Of a stretch of 64,000 nucleotides of DNA, positions 12,579-29,996 are shown one piece after another. Made by a program: the position numbers and the translations under genes. The notes under the pieces were generated by a model, which saw only the letters and a list, made by a program, of their open reading frames with translations, made no database searches and was not told where the DNA came from. Source of the DNA: Spiroplasma endosymbiont of Dioctria linearis (GTDB lineage Bacteria > Bacillota_I > Bacilli_A > Mycoplasmatales > Mycoplasmataceae); assembly GCF_964030865.1 (NCBI RefSeq), contig NZ_OZ034984.1:992001-1056000 (forward strand), written 5' to 3'. The stretch's first letter is position 1. Every line of letters begins with the position of its first letter.

Positions 12579-13130
12579 TTACCTCTGCTCTCTATTTTCC
12601 AAAATAATATTTTTCATATCTTCAACTTTTCCCTTTAATGAAAAATCAAAAATATTATTAGCAACTTCAATTCTAATACCGGCAATTAAAGAGTTATCAA
12701 TTTTGTTTTCTAGTTTTATATTTTGATTTATTTTATTTTTAATTTTTTCTTCAATCGTAGAAATATATTTTTGGTCAATTTTTAAAGTTGAATAAATTAT
12801 TCCTTTTTTAATATCTAAACTCTCTCATAATTTAATTATTGCAGCATTTAAGATATATTCTATATATGAAAAAATCTCTCTTTCAACAATTAATTTTAAA
12901 CAATTTAGCACTAATGGCTCTAAATATTTTTTAAAAATATCTTCAATGAATTTTATTCTAGTTTTAACATCAATAAATTTATTTGATAAAAAGTATATCG
13001 CTTCTTGATTTAACTCAAAAATGTTTTTTAATTCTTCTAAAGTTTTTGTAAATGATTTAGCTTTTTTTTCTTCAACAATTAATTCACAAATTGCTGCTGC
13101 TCAATTATTAATTAAAGATTGTTTAATCAC
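12579..13130 (-). CDS. atpH: ATP synthase delta subunit
   Basis: Peripheral stator subunit joining F1 to the b subunits, 183 residues with TGA-Trp codons. The sequence is weakly conserved, but its place between atpF and atpA, its length and the C-terminal pattern ([28 protein letters not shown], the usual end of OSCP/delta) identify it. The start is GTG 13130, four bases after the atpF stop. No ATG nearby gives the normal N-terminus. Confidence 0.92.
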
Positions 13131-13134
13131 TTAA

Positions 13135-13659
13135 TTAATCCAAACTATTTATAAACTCTTTAATCATTTTTTCATTTTTATCTTTAGAAATATTTTCATT
13201 TAAAATTTTTTCAGCTGCTACAAATGCCAGGTCAATAACTTCTTGTCTCATTTGTTCATACATTTCATTTTTTTCAAGTTGAATTGTCTTTTGAGCATGG
13301 TTTTGAATATTTGCAGCTTCTGCTCTTGCATTTTCCATAATCTCTAACTTTAAATTATCAGCTGATAATTTTGCTGAATTCATTATCATTTTAGATTCTT
13401 CTTTTGCTGAATCTAAAATTTGAAAAGCTTCTTTATTATTTTTATTTGCTTTTGCCTGTTTTGAAACAGCATCATCCAACAACTCACTAATTTTTTTTCT
13501 ACGTTCTTTTATTGTTTCTCTAAAAGGTTTATAAACTAGCTTAGTTAATAATATTAATATAATTATTGTTGATAGAATATGAGCAATAAAATTTGCTAAG
13601 TTAGGAAATAAATTTCCAATAATATCTGGTATTCCAGCATCTAAAAACATAAAACTCAT
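13135..13659 (-). CDS. atpF: ATP synthase b subunit
   Basis: Membrane-anchored stator, 174 residues. One hydrophobic segment lies at about 19-42 (NLANFIAHILSTIIILILLTKLVYKPF), then a long charged coiled coil with the dimerising A/E/K-rich pattern. No lipobox is present, unlike the lipoprotein b subunits of some mycoplasmas. It lies 10 bases after atpE. Confidence 0.95.
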   Translation of the reverse strand: MSFMFLDAGIPDIIGNLFPNLANFIAHILSTIIILILLTKLVYKPFRETIKERRKKISELLDDAVSKQAKANKNNKEAFQILDSAKEESKMIMNSAKLSADNLKLEIMENARAEAANIQNHAQKTIQLEKNEMYEQMRQEVIDLAFVAAEKILNENISKDKNEKMIKEFINSLD

Positions 13660-13669
13660 CTCATCTTTC

Positions 13670-13996
13670 TTAAGCTACAAAAATTAGTAAAATTGCAATT
13701 ACAAGTGCGTATATAGCTCCTGATTCTGCAAAACCAGCAGTAATAATTAGTGTAGATGTAATTTTTGGTGCTGTTTCTGGATTTCTACCAATTGCGATAC
13801 ATGCTCCATATCCTACTATTCCTTGTCCAATTGATGCTCCAACCATTCCCATTCCTGTAAGTCCTGCCCCAAGAAGTTTTAATCCCTCTCCTATTTCTAT
13901 TTCCTTTACTTCAGCAAAAAACATTAATAATGTTGAGTATAAGGGCATAATTGAAATAAAGTTACCCCCTAGATTTGTAAGTATTTGTGCAAACAT
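13670..13996 (-). CDS. atpE: ATP synthase c subunit
   Basis: Proteolipid of the Fo rotor ring, 108 residues. Two transmembrane helices (about 40-66 and 80-107) flank the polar loop RNPE (71-74). A hydrophobic N-terminal extension of about 35 residues is typical of Mollicute c subunits. The ion-carrying acid is Glu91. Gln58, Ser92 and Tyr96 sit where sodium-type c rings have their extra ligands. AGGAG precedes the ATG. Confidence 0.96.
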   Translation of the reverse strand: MFAQILTNLGGNFISIMPLYSTLLMFFAEVKEIEIGEGLKLLGAGLTGMGMVGASIGQGIVGYGACIAIGRNPETAPKITSTLIITAGFAESGAIYALVIAILLIFVA

Positions 13997-14017
13997 ATTT
14001 TTTTCTCCTTTTATAAA

Positions 14018-14791
14018 TTATCTTTCAATTTTTTCTTCTCCATCATTAAGACCTTCACCTAGTTTAGCACCAGATCAATAAGAAAGAGTTAACATTGAAA
14101 ATACAACTGCTTGAATGGTTCCATCAAATAAATCAAAGTATAAATGTAACCATGGTAATGAAACTACTGAGAAAACGTTAAATCCTGCTCATCAGTAATT
14201 TAATTTATTATCTCAATCCATTCCAGGGCCATTTGGTCAAAATATATTACCTTGAAGTTGTATTAGACTTGCATAAAGCAATCCTAATAAAATACTACCC
14301 CCAAGCATATTTCCAAATAGTCTAAAAGAAAGAGATATTAAAGGGACAAACTGTCCTAAAAGCTCTATTGGATTATAATATCTTTTAAAAAAAGCTAACT
14401 TTTGATACCTTAATCCGTAATAATAAATTCCTATAAATGTTACAAATCCCATTGAGAATGTAACTGTATAAGAAGTTGTTAATGACTCTATTCCCAAAAT
14501 TGATACTACAGAAGAAACTATTATATACATAAAAATATACATTATGTATGGAGTTAATTTTCTGTATTTTTTACCCATGATTGTAATAACCATATTTTCA
14601 ACCTTAGTAATAAACATTTCTGTTAAAACTAAAAATCCAGTTAATTTTTTATCTTCTTTATAATTTCTAATTTTTACATTATAAACTATACAAAATGTAC
14701 AAATAATAATGCAAGTTATTAGTATTGATAAAAGTTGAGGGGTAATTGACAATAGAGCATCAACAAAACCTTTGTCATCTGCAAGGAACAT
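14018..14791 (-). CDS. atpB: ATP synthase a subunit
   Basis: Fo stator channel, 257 residues with several TGA-Trp codons near the end. It is a multi-spanning membrane protein. The essential arginine lies in SLSFRLFGNMLGG, and the last helix contains the family's GTIQAVVFSMLTL. AAAGGAG precedes ATG 14791. It follows the small AtpI-like gene. Confidence 0.95.
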
Positions 14792-14834
14792 ATATACTCC
14801 TTTCTCTTTTAATAGTTACCATATAAAAATTCAC

Positions 14835-15185
14835 TTACTTGGCTTTACTAAAATAAACTGAGGGAATTCAATTTACTATAAAAGCAATTACTAATCCATA
14901 TATATTAAATATGTTCGGTAAGTAAAAACTTATAAGGAATGGAACAATATAAAACCCTATTCGTAATGTTGTAATAAACATATAACTATAAGGATTTAAA
15001 TTATCGATCAAATTTTTTATTCCTAATTTCATAAAAAATAATGAAAAAAACAAAAAACAAGAACCTAAGAGATACCCATTAACTAATGAAAAATTTACTA
15101 ATTTTAAAATAAATAAAATTGTTAATAAGCATGTAATCATTGATATAAGAGATATTAATATAATTTTTCCTTTATTTTTAAACAA
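14835..15185 (-). CDS. atpI: Small AtpI-like membrane protein, first gene of the atp operon
   Basis: A 116-residue protein with about four hydrophobic segments, in the place of atpI (between upp and atpB, as in Bacillus). AtpI proteins help c-ring assembly or magnesium entry. Sequence similarity is too weak to judge by eye, so the name rests on position, size and topology. The start is TTG 15185, supported by AAGGAGAG eight bases before it. Confidence 0.65.
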
Positions 15186-15252
15186 ATTATACTCTCCTTA
15201 TTAAGTTCCATCTAATTAATAATACTCTTATTAATTTATAAAATCTAGGAAA

Positions 15253-15258
15253 ATTATA
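15253..15258 (-). promoter_or_regulatory. Candidate -10 box of the atp operon
   Basis: TATAAT lies 68 bases upstream of the atpI TTG, just after the upp terminator. No good -35 is visible. Confidence 0.45.
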
Positions 15259-15263
15259 GTCAT

Positions 15264-15298
15264 AATAAAAAAATAGATACGTGAAATATATCTATTTT
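15264..15298 (-). terminator. rpiB-upp terminator, overlapping the upp stop
   Basis: A 10-bp stem AAAATAGATA/TATCTATTTT (15298-15289 with 15279-15270) begins in the last two codons of upp and is followed by a T run. Confidence 0.8.
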
Positions 15299-15915
15299 GT
15301 TCCAAAAATTCTATCTCCAGCATCTCCAAGACCGGGTTCTATAAATCCACTTTCGTTTAAGATTGGGTCTAAACTAGCAGTATAAATATCTACATCTGGG
15401 TGATCTTTAATAATTCTGTCAACACCCTTTTGCACAGCAACTAAACAAACAAACTTTATTTGAATTGCTCCTCAAGATTTAGCTATTTCAATTGCCTTTG
15501 AAGCACTACCCCCAGTTGCTAACATTGGGTCAACAACAATAACATAACTACTTTCAATATCTTTTGTTGTTTTTGCAAAGTATTGTACAGGTTCTAAAGT
15601 TTCTTCATCTCTATAAAGTCCAATATGTGCAATTCTTGAAGTAGGTACTAATCTTTGTATTCCCTCTGTCATTCCTAATCCTGCTCTAATAATTGGTACT
15701 AAAACTACTGGAACATCTAATTTATATCCCTTTGTTAAAGTCACAGGTGTTTTGATATCAATTTCTTGTATAGGAACATCTCTAAAAATTTCATAAACCA
15801 TTAGTTGCCCTATTTCATTTAAGTTTTCTCTAAAGTCTTTAGATGATGTATCCTCTTTTCTCATTCTAGTTAATTTATCTAGAATAAGAGGATGTTTAAT
15901 AATTGTAAAAGCCAT
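15292..15915 (-). CDS. upp: Uracil phosphoribosyltransferase
   Basis: Salvages uracil to UMP with PRPP. The protein has 207 residues with one TGA-Trp. The PRPP loop [11 protein letters not shown] and the uracil-binding C-terminal stretch [13 protein letters not shown] are clear, as is PIIRAGLGM. It follows rpiB by 12 bases with GGGGG upstream of ATG 15915. The order upp then atpI-C matches Bacillus. Confidence 0.97.
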
Positions 15916-15927
15916 TTGATAACCCCC

Positions 15928-16353
15928 TTATTGATTATTTAGTTTTTCCACTCTATTTTTATGTCTTTCTTCAAATTCCGTATTTAAAAAAAAATCTACA
16001 AGTCTAACTGCTTTTTCATTTGCAATTATTCTTGCTCCAAGAGCTAAGATATTTGCATTATTATGTTGTCTTGCCAAGATTGTTGTTTGATCTTCATAAC
16101 ATAAAGCGGCACGCGCACCCTTTACTTTGTTTGCAGCTATTGATATTCCAATACCTGTCCCACAAATTATTATTCCATAGGTACTATTTTCAACAACTTT
16201 TTTTGCAACTTCTTTACCAAAAGCAGGATAATCTACTGAATGACTATCATCTGTTCCAATGTTTATCACTTCATGACCTTTTGTTTTTAAAAATTCCACT
16301 ATTTGATTTTTCATCTCAACACCTGCATGATCATTTCCGATATATATTTTCAT
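15928..16353 (-). CDS. rpiB: Ribose-5-phosphate isomerase B (RpiB/LacA/LacB family)
   Basis: Interconverts ribose 5-phosphate and ribulose 5-phosphate. It has 141 residues. GNDHAGVEMK near the N-terminus and the catalytic Cys in IICGTGIGISIAANK are visible, with ARQHNNANILALG further on. ATG 16353 is preferred over 16371 because GAGGGAGC lies at the right distance. Being paired with upp, it probably feeds PRPP synthesis for salvage. LacAB activity cannot be excluded, but no lac genes are nearby. Confidence 0.9.
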   Translation of the reverse strand: MKIYIGNDHAGVEMKNQIVEFLKTKGHEVINIGTDDSHSVDYPAFGKEVAKKVVENSTYGIIICGTGIGISIAANKVKGARAALCYEDQTTILARQHNNANILALGARIIANEKAVRLVDFFLNTEFEERHKNRVEKLNNQ

Positions 16354-16411
16354 AATTAAAAGCTCCCTCAAAATGAATATACACTATTTTAAAAATAAAA
16401 AAACCTAAAAT

Positions 16412-16431
16412 AAAAAAAGGCTTTCACCTTT

Positions 16432-16434
<3 letters not shown>
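16412..16434 (-). terminator. rpoBC operon terminator
   Basis: AAAAAGG/CCTTTTT stem with loop TGAAAG followed by seven T. The stem begins within the rpoC stop codon. Confidence 0.75.
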
Positions 16435-20181
<3,747 letters not shown>

Positions 20182-20199
20182 CTTAAAACTTCTCCTCTT

Positions 20200-24012
<3,813 letters not shown>

Positions 24013-24090
24013 TTAATAGTGTCCCCCGTTCAAATAAAACATACGCAAAAAAATTCTATCTTATTTTAAAGACTAAATCAATAGCAAATA

Positions 24091-24113
24091 GCAAAGAATA
24101 ATTATTTCTTTGC
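24091..24113. terminator. Hairpin between the acetyltransferase gene and rpoB
   Basis: GCAAAGAA/TTCTTTGC stem with an A/T loop. The T run lies on the plus-strand side, so terminator strength for the minus-strand transcript is doubtful. It might act as partial attenuation before rpoB. Confidence 0.35.
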
Positions 24114-24123
24114 ATTTTTTTAG

Positions 24124-24705
24124 TTATTTAGTTAATTTCTCTAACATAGTCTTAATTGATTCTATACTTTCATTTCATCATTGCAAGTCTTCCAGCTCTT
24201 TTATTTTATTTTCTTCAAATCTTTTTCTTTTTACTTTTGCTGGATTTCCAGCAACAATTGAGTAAGGTTCTACATCTTTTGTGACAACAGCCTTTGCTGC
24301 AATAATACTTCCATTACCAATCTTAACTCCTGGCATAATAGTTGCTCCATAGCCAATTCATACATCATGGCCAATAATTGTATCTCCTTTACTTTTAAAA
24401 GGTTTGATATTTTTTTTGTTTACTTCAAATTCATCAAACATTTCAAAAGGATATGTTGAAATTGAATTAATTCTATGATTTGCACCATTCATTAAAAATT
24501 TAACATCTTCTGCAATTGCACAGAAATTACCAATAACTAGCTTATCTTTATGAACATTTGGAAAATGATATAAAATATTTCTATTTTGAAACTCTTTTGC
24601 TCCTTTTTCATTTTGAAAACTATAAAAGTAACTATACTCTCCAACTTCAATAGCAGAATTAGTAACGTAATCTTTAAGTAAATATATTTTTGATGATTTA
24701 GACAT
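24124..24705 (-). CDS. Vat-like hexapeptide-repeat xenobiotic acetyltransferase
   Basis: A 193-residue left-handed beta-helix acyltransferase that uses acetyl-CoA. The arrangement KFLMNGANHR...STYPF, KGDTIIGHDVWIG, IMPGVKIGNGSIIAAKAVV and AGNPAK matches the streptogramin A acetyltransferase (Vat) group, and His77 sits where Vat enzymes have their catalytic base. CatB-type chloramphenicol or other acceptor specificity is possible. GAGGGAG precedes ATG 24705. It stands alone between the rplJL terminator and rpoB, an interval that in Bacillus holds a different gene. Confidence 0.85.
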
Positions 24706-24723
24706 ATAAAACTCCCTCTAATA

Positions 24724-24743
24724 AAAAATGACCTTCAAGGTCA
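24724..24743 (-). terminator. rplJL terminator
   Basis: TGACCTT-GA-AGGTCA type hairpin followed by six T on the minus strand, 15 bases after the rplL stop. Confidence 0.85.
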
Positions 24744-24757
24744 CTATAAATTAATTC

Positions 24758-25123
24758 TTATTTTAAATCTACTGAAGCTCCTGCTTCGATTAATTGTTTT
24801 TTCATTTCTTCTGCATCTTCAACTTTTACATTTTCTTTAATAGCTACTGGTAATGTTCCATCAACTAATTTTTTAGCATCCATTAATCCTAAACCAGTCA
24901 TTTCTTTAACTAATTTAATAACTGAAACTTTGTTTCCTCCAGCACTTGTTAACATAACACTAACTTCACTTGGTGCAGCTGCTCCTGCTGCTGCAGCTGG
25001 TGCTGCAACTGCTGCAGCTGCTACAACTCCGAAGTGATCTTCTATTGATTTAACTAAATCGTTTAATTCTGTTAATTTCATTTCTTCTAATGCTTTAATA
25101 ATATCGTCTTTTGTAATTGCCAT
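24758..25123 (-). CDS. rplL: Ribosomal protein L7/L12
   Basis: Stalk protein of the large subunit that recruits translation factors, 121 residues. It has an N-terminal dimerisation helix, a flexible Ala-rich hinge ([18 protein letters not shown]) and a C-terminal domain with [21 protein letters not shown] precedes the ATG. It is second in the rplJL operon. Confidence 0.98.
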   Translation of the reverse strand: MAITKDDIIKALEEMKLTELNDLVKSIEDHFGVVAAAAVAAPAAAAGAAAPSEVSVMLTSAGGNKVSVIKLVKEMTGLGLMDAKKLVDGTLPVAIKENVKVEDAEEMKKQLIEAGASVDLK

Positions 25124-25185
25124 TTTTGTTTTCTCCTTTTTTTCTTTCTTCTATTTTATTGCTATTTGTACACTTAATTGTTTTT

Positions 25186-25686
25186 TTATTCTGCTTTTGT
25201 ATTTGCTATTTCTTTTACAGTCAACATAAATTGACGTAATGGGTAAATAAGTGATGAAGCAAACATTGAGTATAACTCTTCTTTTGATGGAAGAGAAGCA
25301 ATTTCATTAATTGCTGCTGTATCCATAACATTTCCTTCATAAATACCTGCTTTAAGAACTAGATCTGAATTTAATTTTGCAAATTCAGAAACTAATTTTG
25401 CTGGAAATAAAGCTTCTTCATCTGAAAAAATATAAATATTTTGTTGTACTAAATATGAATCTAGTCCTTTAATTTTTAACTCTTCAGTTGCTCTTCTAAA
25501 TAATGAATCTTTATAAACTTTAATAAAAATCCCTTTTTCACGAGCCTTGTTTCTTAAGTCTGTCATTTGTGCTACAGATAAATTTTTATATTCAGCAATT
25601 ACCATACCTTTACAGTTTTGGATTCTGTCTGAAATTTCTTTAACTATCTCATTCTTTTTAGCATGAGCTGGTCTTGTGTTTGACAT
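25186..25686 (-). CDS. rplJ: Ribosomal protein L10
   Basis: Stalk base that anchors L7/L12 dimers, 166 residues. The N-terminal rRNA-binding domain (RPAHAKKNEIVKEI, KGMVIAEYKNLSVAQMTDLR) and the C-terminal L12-binding helix are present. ATG 25686 is chosen because AAAGGAGG lies 9 bases upstream. It is preceded by the L10 leader, through which L10 is known to repress this operon. Confidence 0.97.
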   Translation of the reverse strand: MSNTRPAHAKKNEIVKEISDRIQNCKGMVIAEYKNLSVAQMTDLRNKAREKGIFIKVYKDSLFRRATEELKIKGLDSYLVQQNIYIFSDEEALFPAKLVSEFAKLNSDLVLKAGIYEGNVMDTAAINEIASLPSKEELYSMFASSLIYPLRQFMLTVKEIANTKAE

Positions 25687-25728
25687 TATTAACAACCTCC
25701 TTTTTTTACTTTCGCATTTAAAATCAAA

Positions 25729-25872
25729 ATAAAAACCTCAGATAATTTCCGAGGTCAATTAAAAATACAATAAACATTGTAAGCATTCTTACAATTGGTA
25801 TATGTAGTTTCATTCCTCGGTAACAAATTAAGGGATAAAATCCCAGTTACTTTCTTCGGTACGAATAGCACT
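25729..25872 (-). ncRNA. L10 (rplJ) mRNA leader
   Basis: The 5' region carries the known L10 leader layout: conserved ACCGAAG and ACCGAGG blocks either side of an AACTGGGATTTTATCCC hairpin, an AATTGTAAGAATGCTTACAATG stem, then a CCTCGG...CTGAGG hairpin with a T run just before rplJ. In Firmicutes, L10-L12 binding to this leader gives feedback control. Confidence 0.85.
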
Positions 25873-25875
25873 TAT

Positions 25876-25884
25876 ATAATATCA
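25876..25884 (-). promoter_or_regulatory. Extended -10 promoter of rplJL
   Basis: TGATATTAT (TG-n-TATTAT) lies directly upstream of the L10 leader. No strong -35 is seen. Confidence 0.55.
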
Positions 25885-25923
25885 TATTTGTAGTGCTTGA
25901 TGAGAATTTTTATCTTTATATTA

Positions 25924-26445
25924 TTAATTATTTTTTATTGTATAAACTTGATCAAACTGTCTATATAAATCATCAATTTCAAACACATAGTCTACTATAA
26001 ATCTATTTGGAACCTTAAAGAAAAATTTAAAATTAGGATGACATCCCTGCTTATCTGCAAGAGTAATTATATCTATTGTCTTGGGTTTTAAGGAATCTAA
26101 ATATTCATAAACAGTATCTAAAGTTTTGCCTTTATCAATAATATCTTCAATTATTAAAACATGTTTATTCTCAAGAATTGGTTTTTTTACTTTTTTATAA
26201 AATTTTACTTCTCTTGTTGATTGAGTACATAAGTAACTTGATACAGAGATAGTACCTATTTTAATTGGCATATTCAACTTTCTTGATAAATCTGTAAAAA
26301 AGAAAAAAGAGCCATTAAGAGTAAATAATAGACTTATCTCATTTTCCTTAAATTGCTCATTCAACTCATTTGCTAATTTTGTTATTTATTGTTCTATCTC
26401 CTGTTTTGAAATTATTAATTTTAATTTATGCTCAATATTTATAAT
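25924..26445 (-). pseudogene. hpt: Hypoxanthine phosphoribosyltransferase with an in-frame TAA near the N-terminus
   Basis: Purine salvage enzyme making IMP/GMP with PRPP. The downstream part (TTG 26364 to 25924, 146 codons) is intact and has the family's LLFTLNGSFFFFTDL and the PRPP loop VLIIEDIIDKGKTL. The normal first 27 residues also exist in the same frame. They begin at ATT 26445 or ATA 26442 after AGGAG and read IEHKLKLIISKQEIEQ-stop-ITKLANEL, matching the family's EEIQKKVKEL with TAA at a Lys position. So one substitution has cut the gene, unless translation restarts at TTG 26364, which has no good ribosome site. A sequencing error would also explain it. Confidence 0.75.
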
Positions 26446-26477
26446 AGTTTTCTCCTAAAAGAAATTATAAATTAATT

Positions 26478-26509
26478 AAAAAAAGTTGTTTAATAAGAAA
26501 ACAACTTTT
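26478..26509 (-). terminator. Terminator of the merR-aldo/keto reductase operon
   Basis: An 11-bp stem AAAAGTTGTTT/AAACAACTTTT (26509-26499 with 26491-26481), loop of 7, followed by seven T. Confidence 0.85.
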
Positions 26510-26517
26510 AATTAGTT

Positions 26518-27510
<993 letters not shown>

Positions 27511-27527
27511 AATACTTATTACCTCTC

Positions 27528-27893
27528 TTATTTATTTAACTTTTCTAAATATAAACTTTTTTTATACTCAATAAATTCAATTTGCTCTTGAATATCTTTG
27601 AGCTTATTTAAAACAATCTCTTCTTGCTTCAATATCATTTCATATCTTTCTTTAATAGAGGAATCTCCTTTTTCAATAAAATCCAAATATTTCTTAATTT
27701 CTTTTAATGACATACCTGTCTTTTTTAAACATATAACTGTTTTTGGAAATATTAAGTCTTCTTCAAGAATAAAGCGATAGTTATTTTTATCTCTTTGTAA
27801 TTTTGTTATTAAACCTTGTGAGTCATAATATCTCAAAGCAGATTCATTAATTTTAAGAATGTTTGCAAGTTCATTTAAATATATCTTTTTCAT
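27528..27893 (-). CDS. MerR-family regulator, AdhR/NmlR-like
   Basis: A 121-residue transcription factor. The N-terminal winged helix-turn-helix (NELANILKINESALRYYDSQGLI) is followed by KKTGMSLKEIKKY and a long dimerisation helix (about 75-118). There is no metal-binding Cys cluster. The single Cys55 falls at the same spacing from the YYxxxGLI motif as the conserved sensor Cys52 of Bacillus AdhR, a regulator that responds to aldehydes by thiol alkylation. It is first in an operon with the aldo/keto reductase, behind a MerR-type promoter, so autoregulation is expected. Confidence 0.88.
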   Translation of the reverse strand: MKKIYLNELANILKINESALRYYDSQGLITKLQRDKNNYRFILEEDLIFPKTVICLKKTGMSLKEIKKYLDFIEKGDSSIKERYEMILKQEEIVLNKLKDIQEQIEFIEYKKSLYLEKLNK

Positions 27894-27945
27894 ATCCTTC
27901 TCCGATTTTCTAAAAGACTTACTTTTAAAGTGATTCCTTATTAAA

Positions 27946-27976
27946 ATTATAATTCATTAAAGTTACTTTAATGCAA
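27946..27976 (-). promoter_or_regulatory. MerR-type promoter with operator dyad in a 19-bp spacer
   Basis: TTGCAT (27976-27971) and TATAAT (27951-27946) are separated by exactly 19 bp. The spacer region carries a perfect 9-1-9 palindrome, CATTAAAGT-t-ACTTTAATG (27955-27973). Long spacers with a central dyad are the hallmark of promoters twisted open by MerR proteins. The core TTAAAG...CTTTAA resembles the AdhR operator. Confidence 0.85.
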
Positions 27977-27993
27977 TAGAGATTCTACTTTAT

Positions 27994-28782
27994 TTAAAAG
28001 TTTTTTATTTCAAAAACATTGCTTATAATATGTTTTGCAGCTTTATCTACTCCGTTTTGGTGATTTTTCATAGCAAAAGAGTTTTTTGTAAATTCTAGCA
28101 TTTCAATATCGTTTTCACCATCACCACTTGTATAAACGTCTTTAGGTGAAAAGTTGTTAAACTCTTGTATAACTTTAATACCATAGGCTTTTGAAACATC
28201 TTCTCTCATTATTTCAATAACATTTTTATGAGTTCTTACTGCTTTACATCCCTTTATTTTTCCTGCTAATATTTTTTTAACTTCTTCTATTTCTGATTCT
28301 GCTAAGAAAAAATATAATAAGTTTAAATCTTCTGAGTTTAAAATATCATAATTCCCTTGTTCAAAATTATTGTGTGTTGAAGCATATTTTTTTAAAAAAG
28401 CATTACCATAAACCTCAGGTTGATCAACTTTTGAGTAACTCATTCTTTTATCTTTTAAACAATATCCTAAAATATATTTTTCTTTTAGACTATCAAAAAT
28501 ATCTCTTATTTGTTTTCTTGATTCTTTTGGAATTGATGCATTTGCAATTACTCCTTTACCATTTTCATATATAACAGCACCATTATTGCAAATCATATAA
28601 TCATATGGTATTTTAGCTTTTTCCAGTACTGGTTGAATTTCATGTTCCATTCTTCCTGTAGCTATTGCAAACTTATTTCCCTCCTTAATTCAATTTTTAA
28701 TAAACTCTAAATCTCTTGGGTCAATATAATCATTGTGTGTTAAATTAATTGTTCCATCATAATCTGAAAATCATCATTTCAT
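27994..28782 (-). CDS. Cof-type HAD-superfamily phosphatase
   Basis: A 262-residue haloacid dehalogenase-like hydrolase. The nucleophile motif is DYDGT with Asp7 and Asp9, the second motif AIATGR, and the last motif TSGDGENDIEM. The large cap domain in the middle (type IIB) is typical of Cof/YidA sugar-phosphate phosphatases. The substrate is unknown. Residues 3-4 are two consecutive TGA codons read as Trp. ATG 28782 has AAAGGA upstream. No terminator separates it from the merR promoter. Confidence 0.9.
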
Positions 28783-28817
28783 AGTTTCATATTCCTTTCT
28801 TAATTATTATAAAATAA

Positions 28818-28847
28818 AAAAATAAAAATCTCACAAATGTGAGATTT
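28818..28847 (-). terminator. rplKA terminator
   Basis: AAATCTCACA-TT-TGTGAGATTT hairpin followed by a T-rich tract, just after the rplA stop. Confidence 0.85.
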
Positions 28848-28849
28848 TA

Positions 28850-29536
28850 CTAATTTTCAATAAGGACTTTAATTCCAGGTCCCATAGTTGTTGAAAGAGA
28901 TATATTTTTAATATATGTTCCCTTTACAACTGCTGGTTTTGCTTTTTTTATTACATCTAAAATAGCTGTATAATTTTTCATTAAATTATCTTCATTAAAT
29001 GAAACTTTTCCTAATATTGAGTGAACATTTCCCTCTTTATCAGTTCTATATTCAACTTTACCTTTTTTAATTTCATCTAATGCTTTTGCAATATCCATTG
29101 TTACTGTTCCTGTTTTAGGGTTTGGCATTAATCCTTTTGGTCCTAAGATTTTACCTATTTTACCTAATTCAGCCATCATTTCTGGTGTTGCAACAATAAT
29201 ATCAAAATCAAATCAGTTTTCTTTTGCAATTTTTTGAATTAAATCTTCTGCTCCTACAAAATCTGCTTTTGCATCTTCAGCTTCTTTAATCTTTGTTTTT
29301 GTTAGAACTAAAACTTTTTGAGTTTTACCAGTTCCACCAGGCATTACAATAGCCCCTCTTATTTGTTGGTCTGCATGTCTTGGATCTACATTTAAGTTAA
29401 ATGCAATTTCCACAGTTGAGTCAAATTTAGTAACTGAAGTTTCTTTTACTAATTTAATAGCTTCTACAATTGGGTATAGTTTAGTTTTATCAACTTTTTG
29501 GTTAACAGCTTTTAATTTTTTACTTAATTTTGCCAT
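28850..29536 (-). CDS. rplA: Ribosomal protein L1
   Basis: L1-stalk protein and translational repressor of its own operon, 228 residues with one TGA-Trp. The signature [15 protein letters not shown] and the two-domain pattern are clear. It follows rplK by 2 bases. Confidence 0.97.
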
Positions 29537-29538
29537 TA

Positions 29539-29973
29539 TTATTTACCTTCTTTTTCTGGCATTCCAGTAACTTTAATACCCATGTTTCTTGCTGAACCTT
29601 CAATAATTTTCATTGCTGCATCAATTGTATTTGCATTTAAATCAACCATTTTATACTCAGCAATTTTTTTAACATCTTCTGCTGTAATAGTTGCAACAGT
29701 TTCAGTTCCTGACTTTGATGATCCTTTAGAAATTCCTGCAGCCTTTTTTAACATAAATGCTGCTGGAGTAGTTTTTAAAATGAAATCAAAAGATTTATCA
29801 TCATAAGCTGTAATAACTACAGGTACTACTTCTCCAGCTCTATCTTTAGTGGCATCATTAAATTGTTGTGTGAATTGAGGCATGTTAATTCCAAGTGAAG
29901 CTAATTCTGCACCTGGTTTTGCTTGCATTGCCATAAATTCTAATTTTGCTATACGTGTGATTCTTTTTGCCAC
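29539..29973 (-). CDS. rplK: Ribosomal protein L11
   Basis: Protein of the GTPase-associated centre, 144 residues. The C-terminal pattern [40 protein letters not shown] is diagnostic. The start is GTG 29973 because AGGAGGT lies 7 bases before it; an upstream ATG at 30021 would sit in the leader. The N-terminal linker, usually [20 protein letters not shown], is here the diverged [19 protein letters not shown]. Confidence 0.95.
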   Translation of the reverse strand: MAKRITRIAKLEFMAMQAKPGAELASLGINMPQFTQQFNDATKDRAGEVVPVVITAYDDKSFDFILKTTPAAFMLKKAAGISKGSSKSGTETVATITAEDVKKIAEYKMVDLNANTIDAAMKIIEGSARNMGIKVTGMPEKEGK

Positions 29974-29996
29974 GAACAACACCTCCTGTTTTCGCT

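Noticed and set aside
16020-16355. Plus-strand reading frame of 111 codons opposite rpiB
   Set aside because: Antisense shadow of a well-recognised gene, with Leu/His/Phe-rich composition and no ribosome site.
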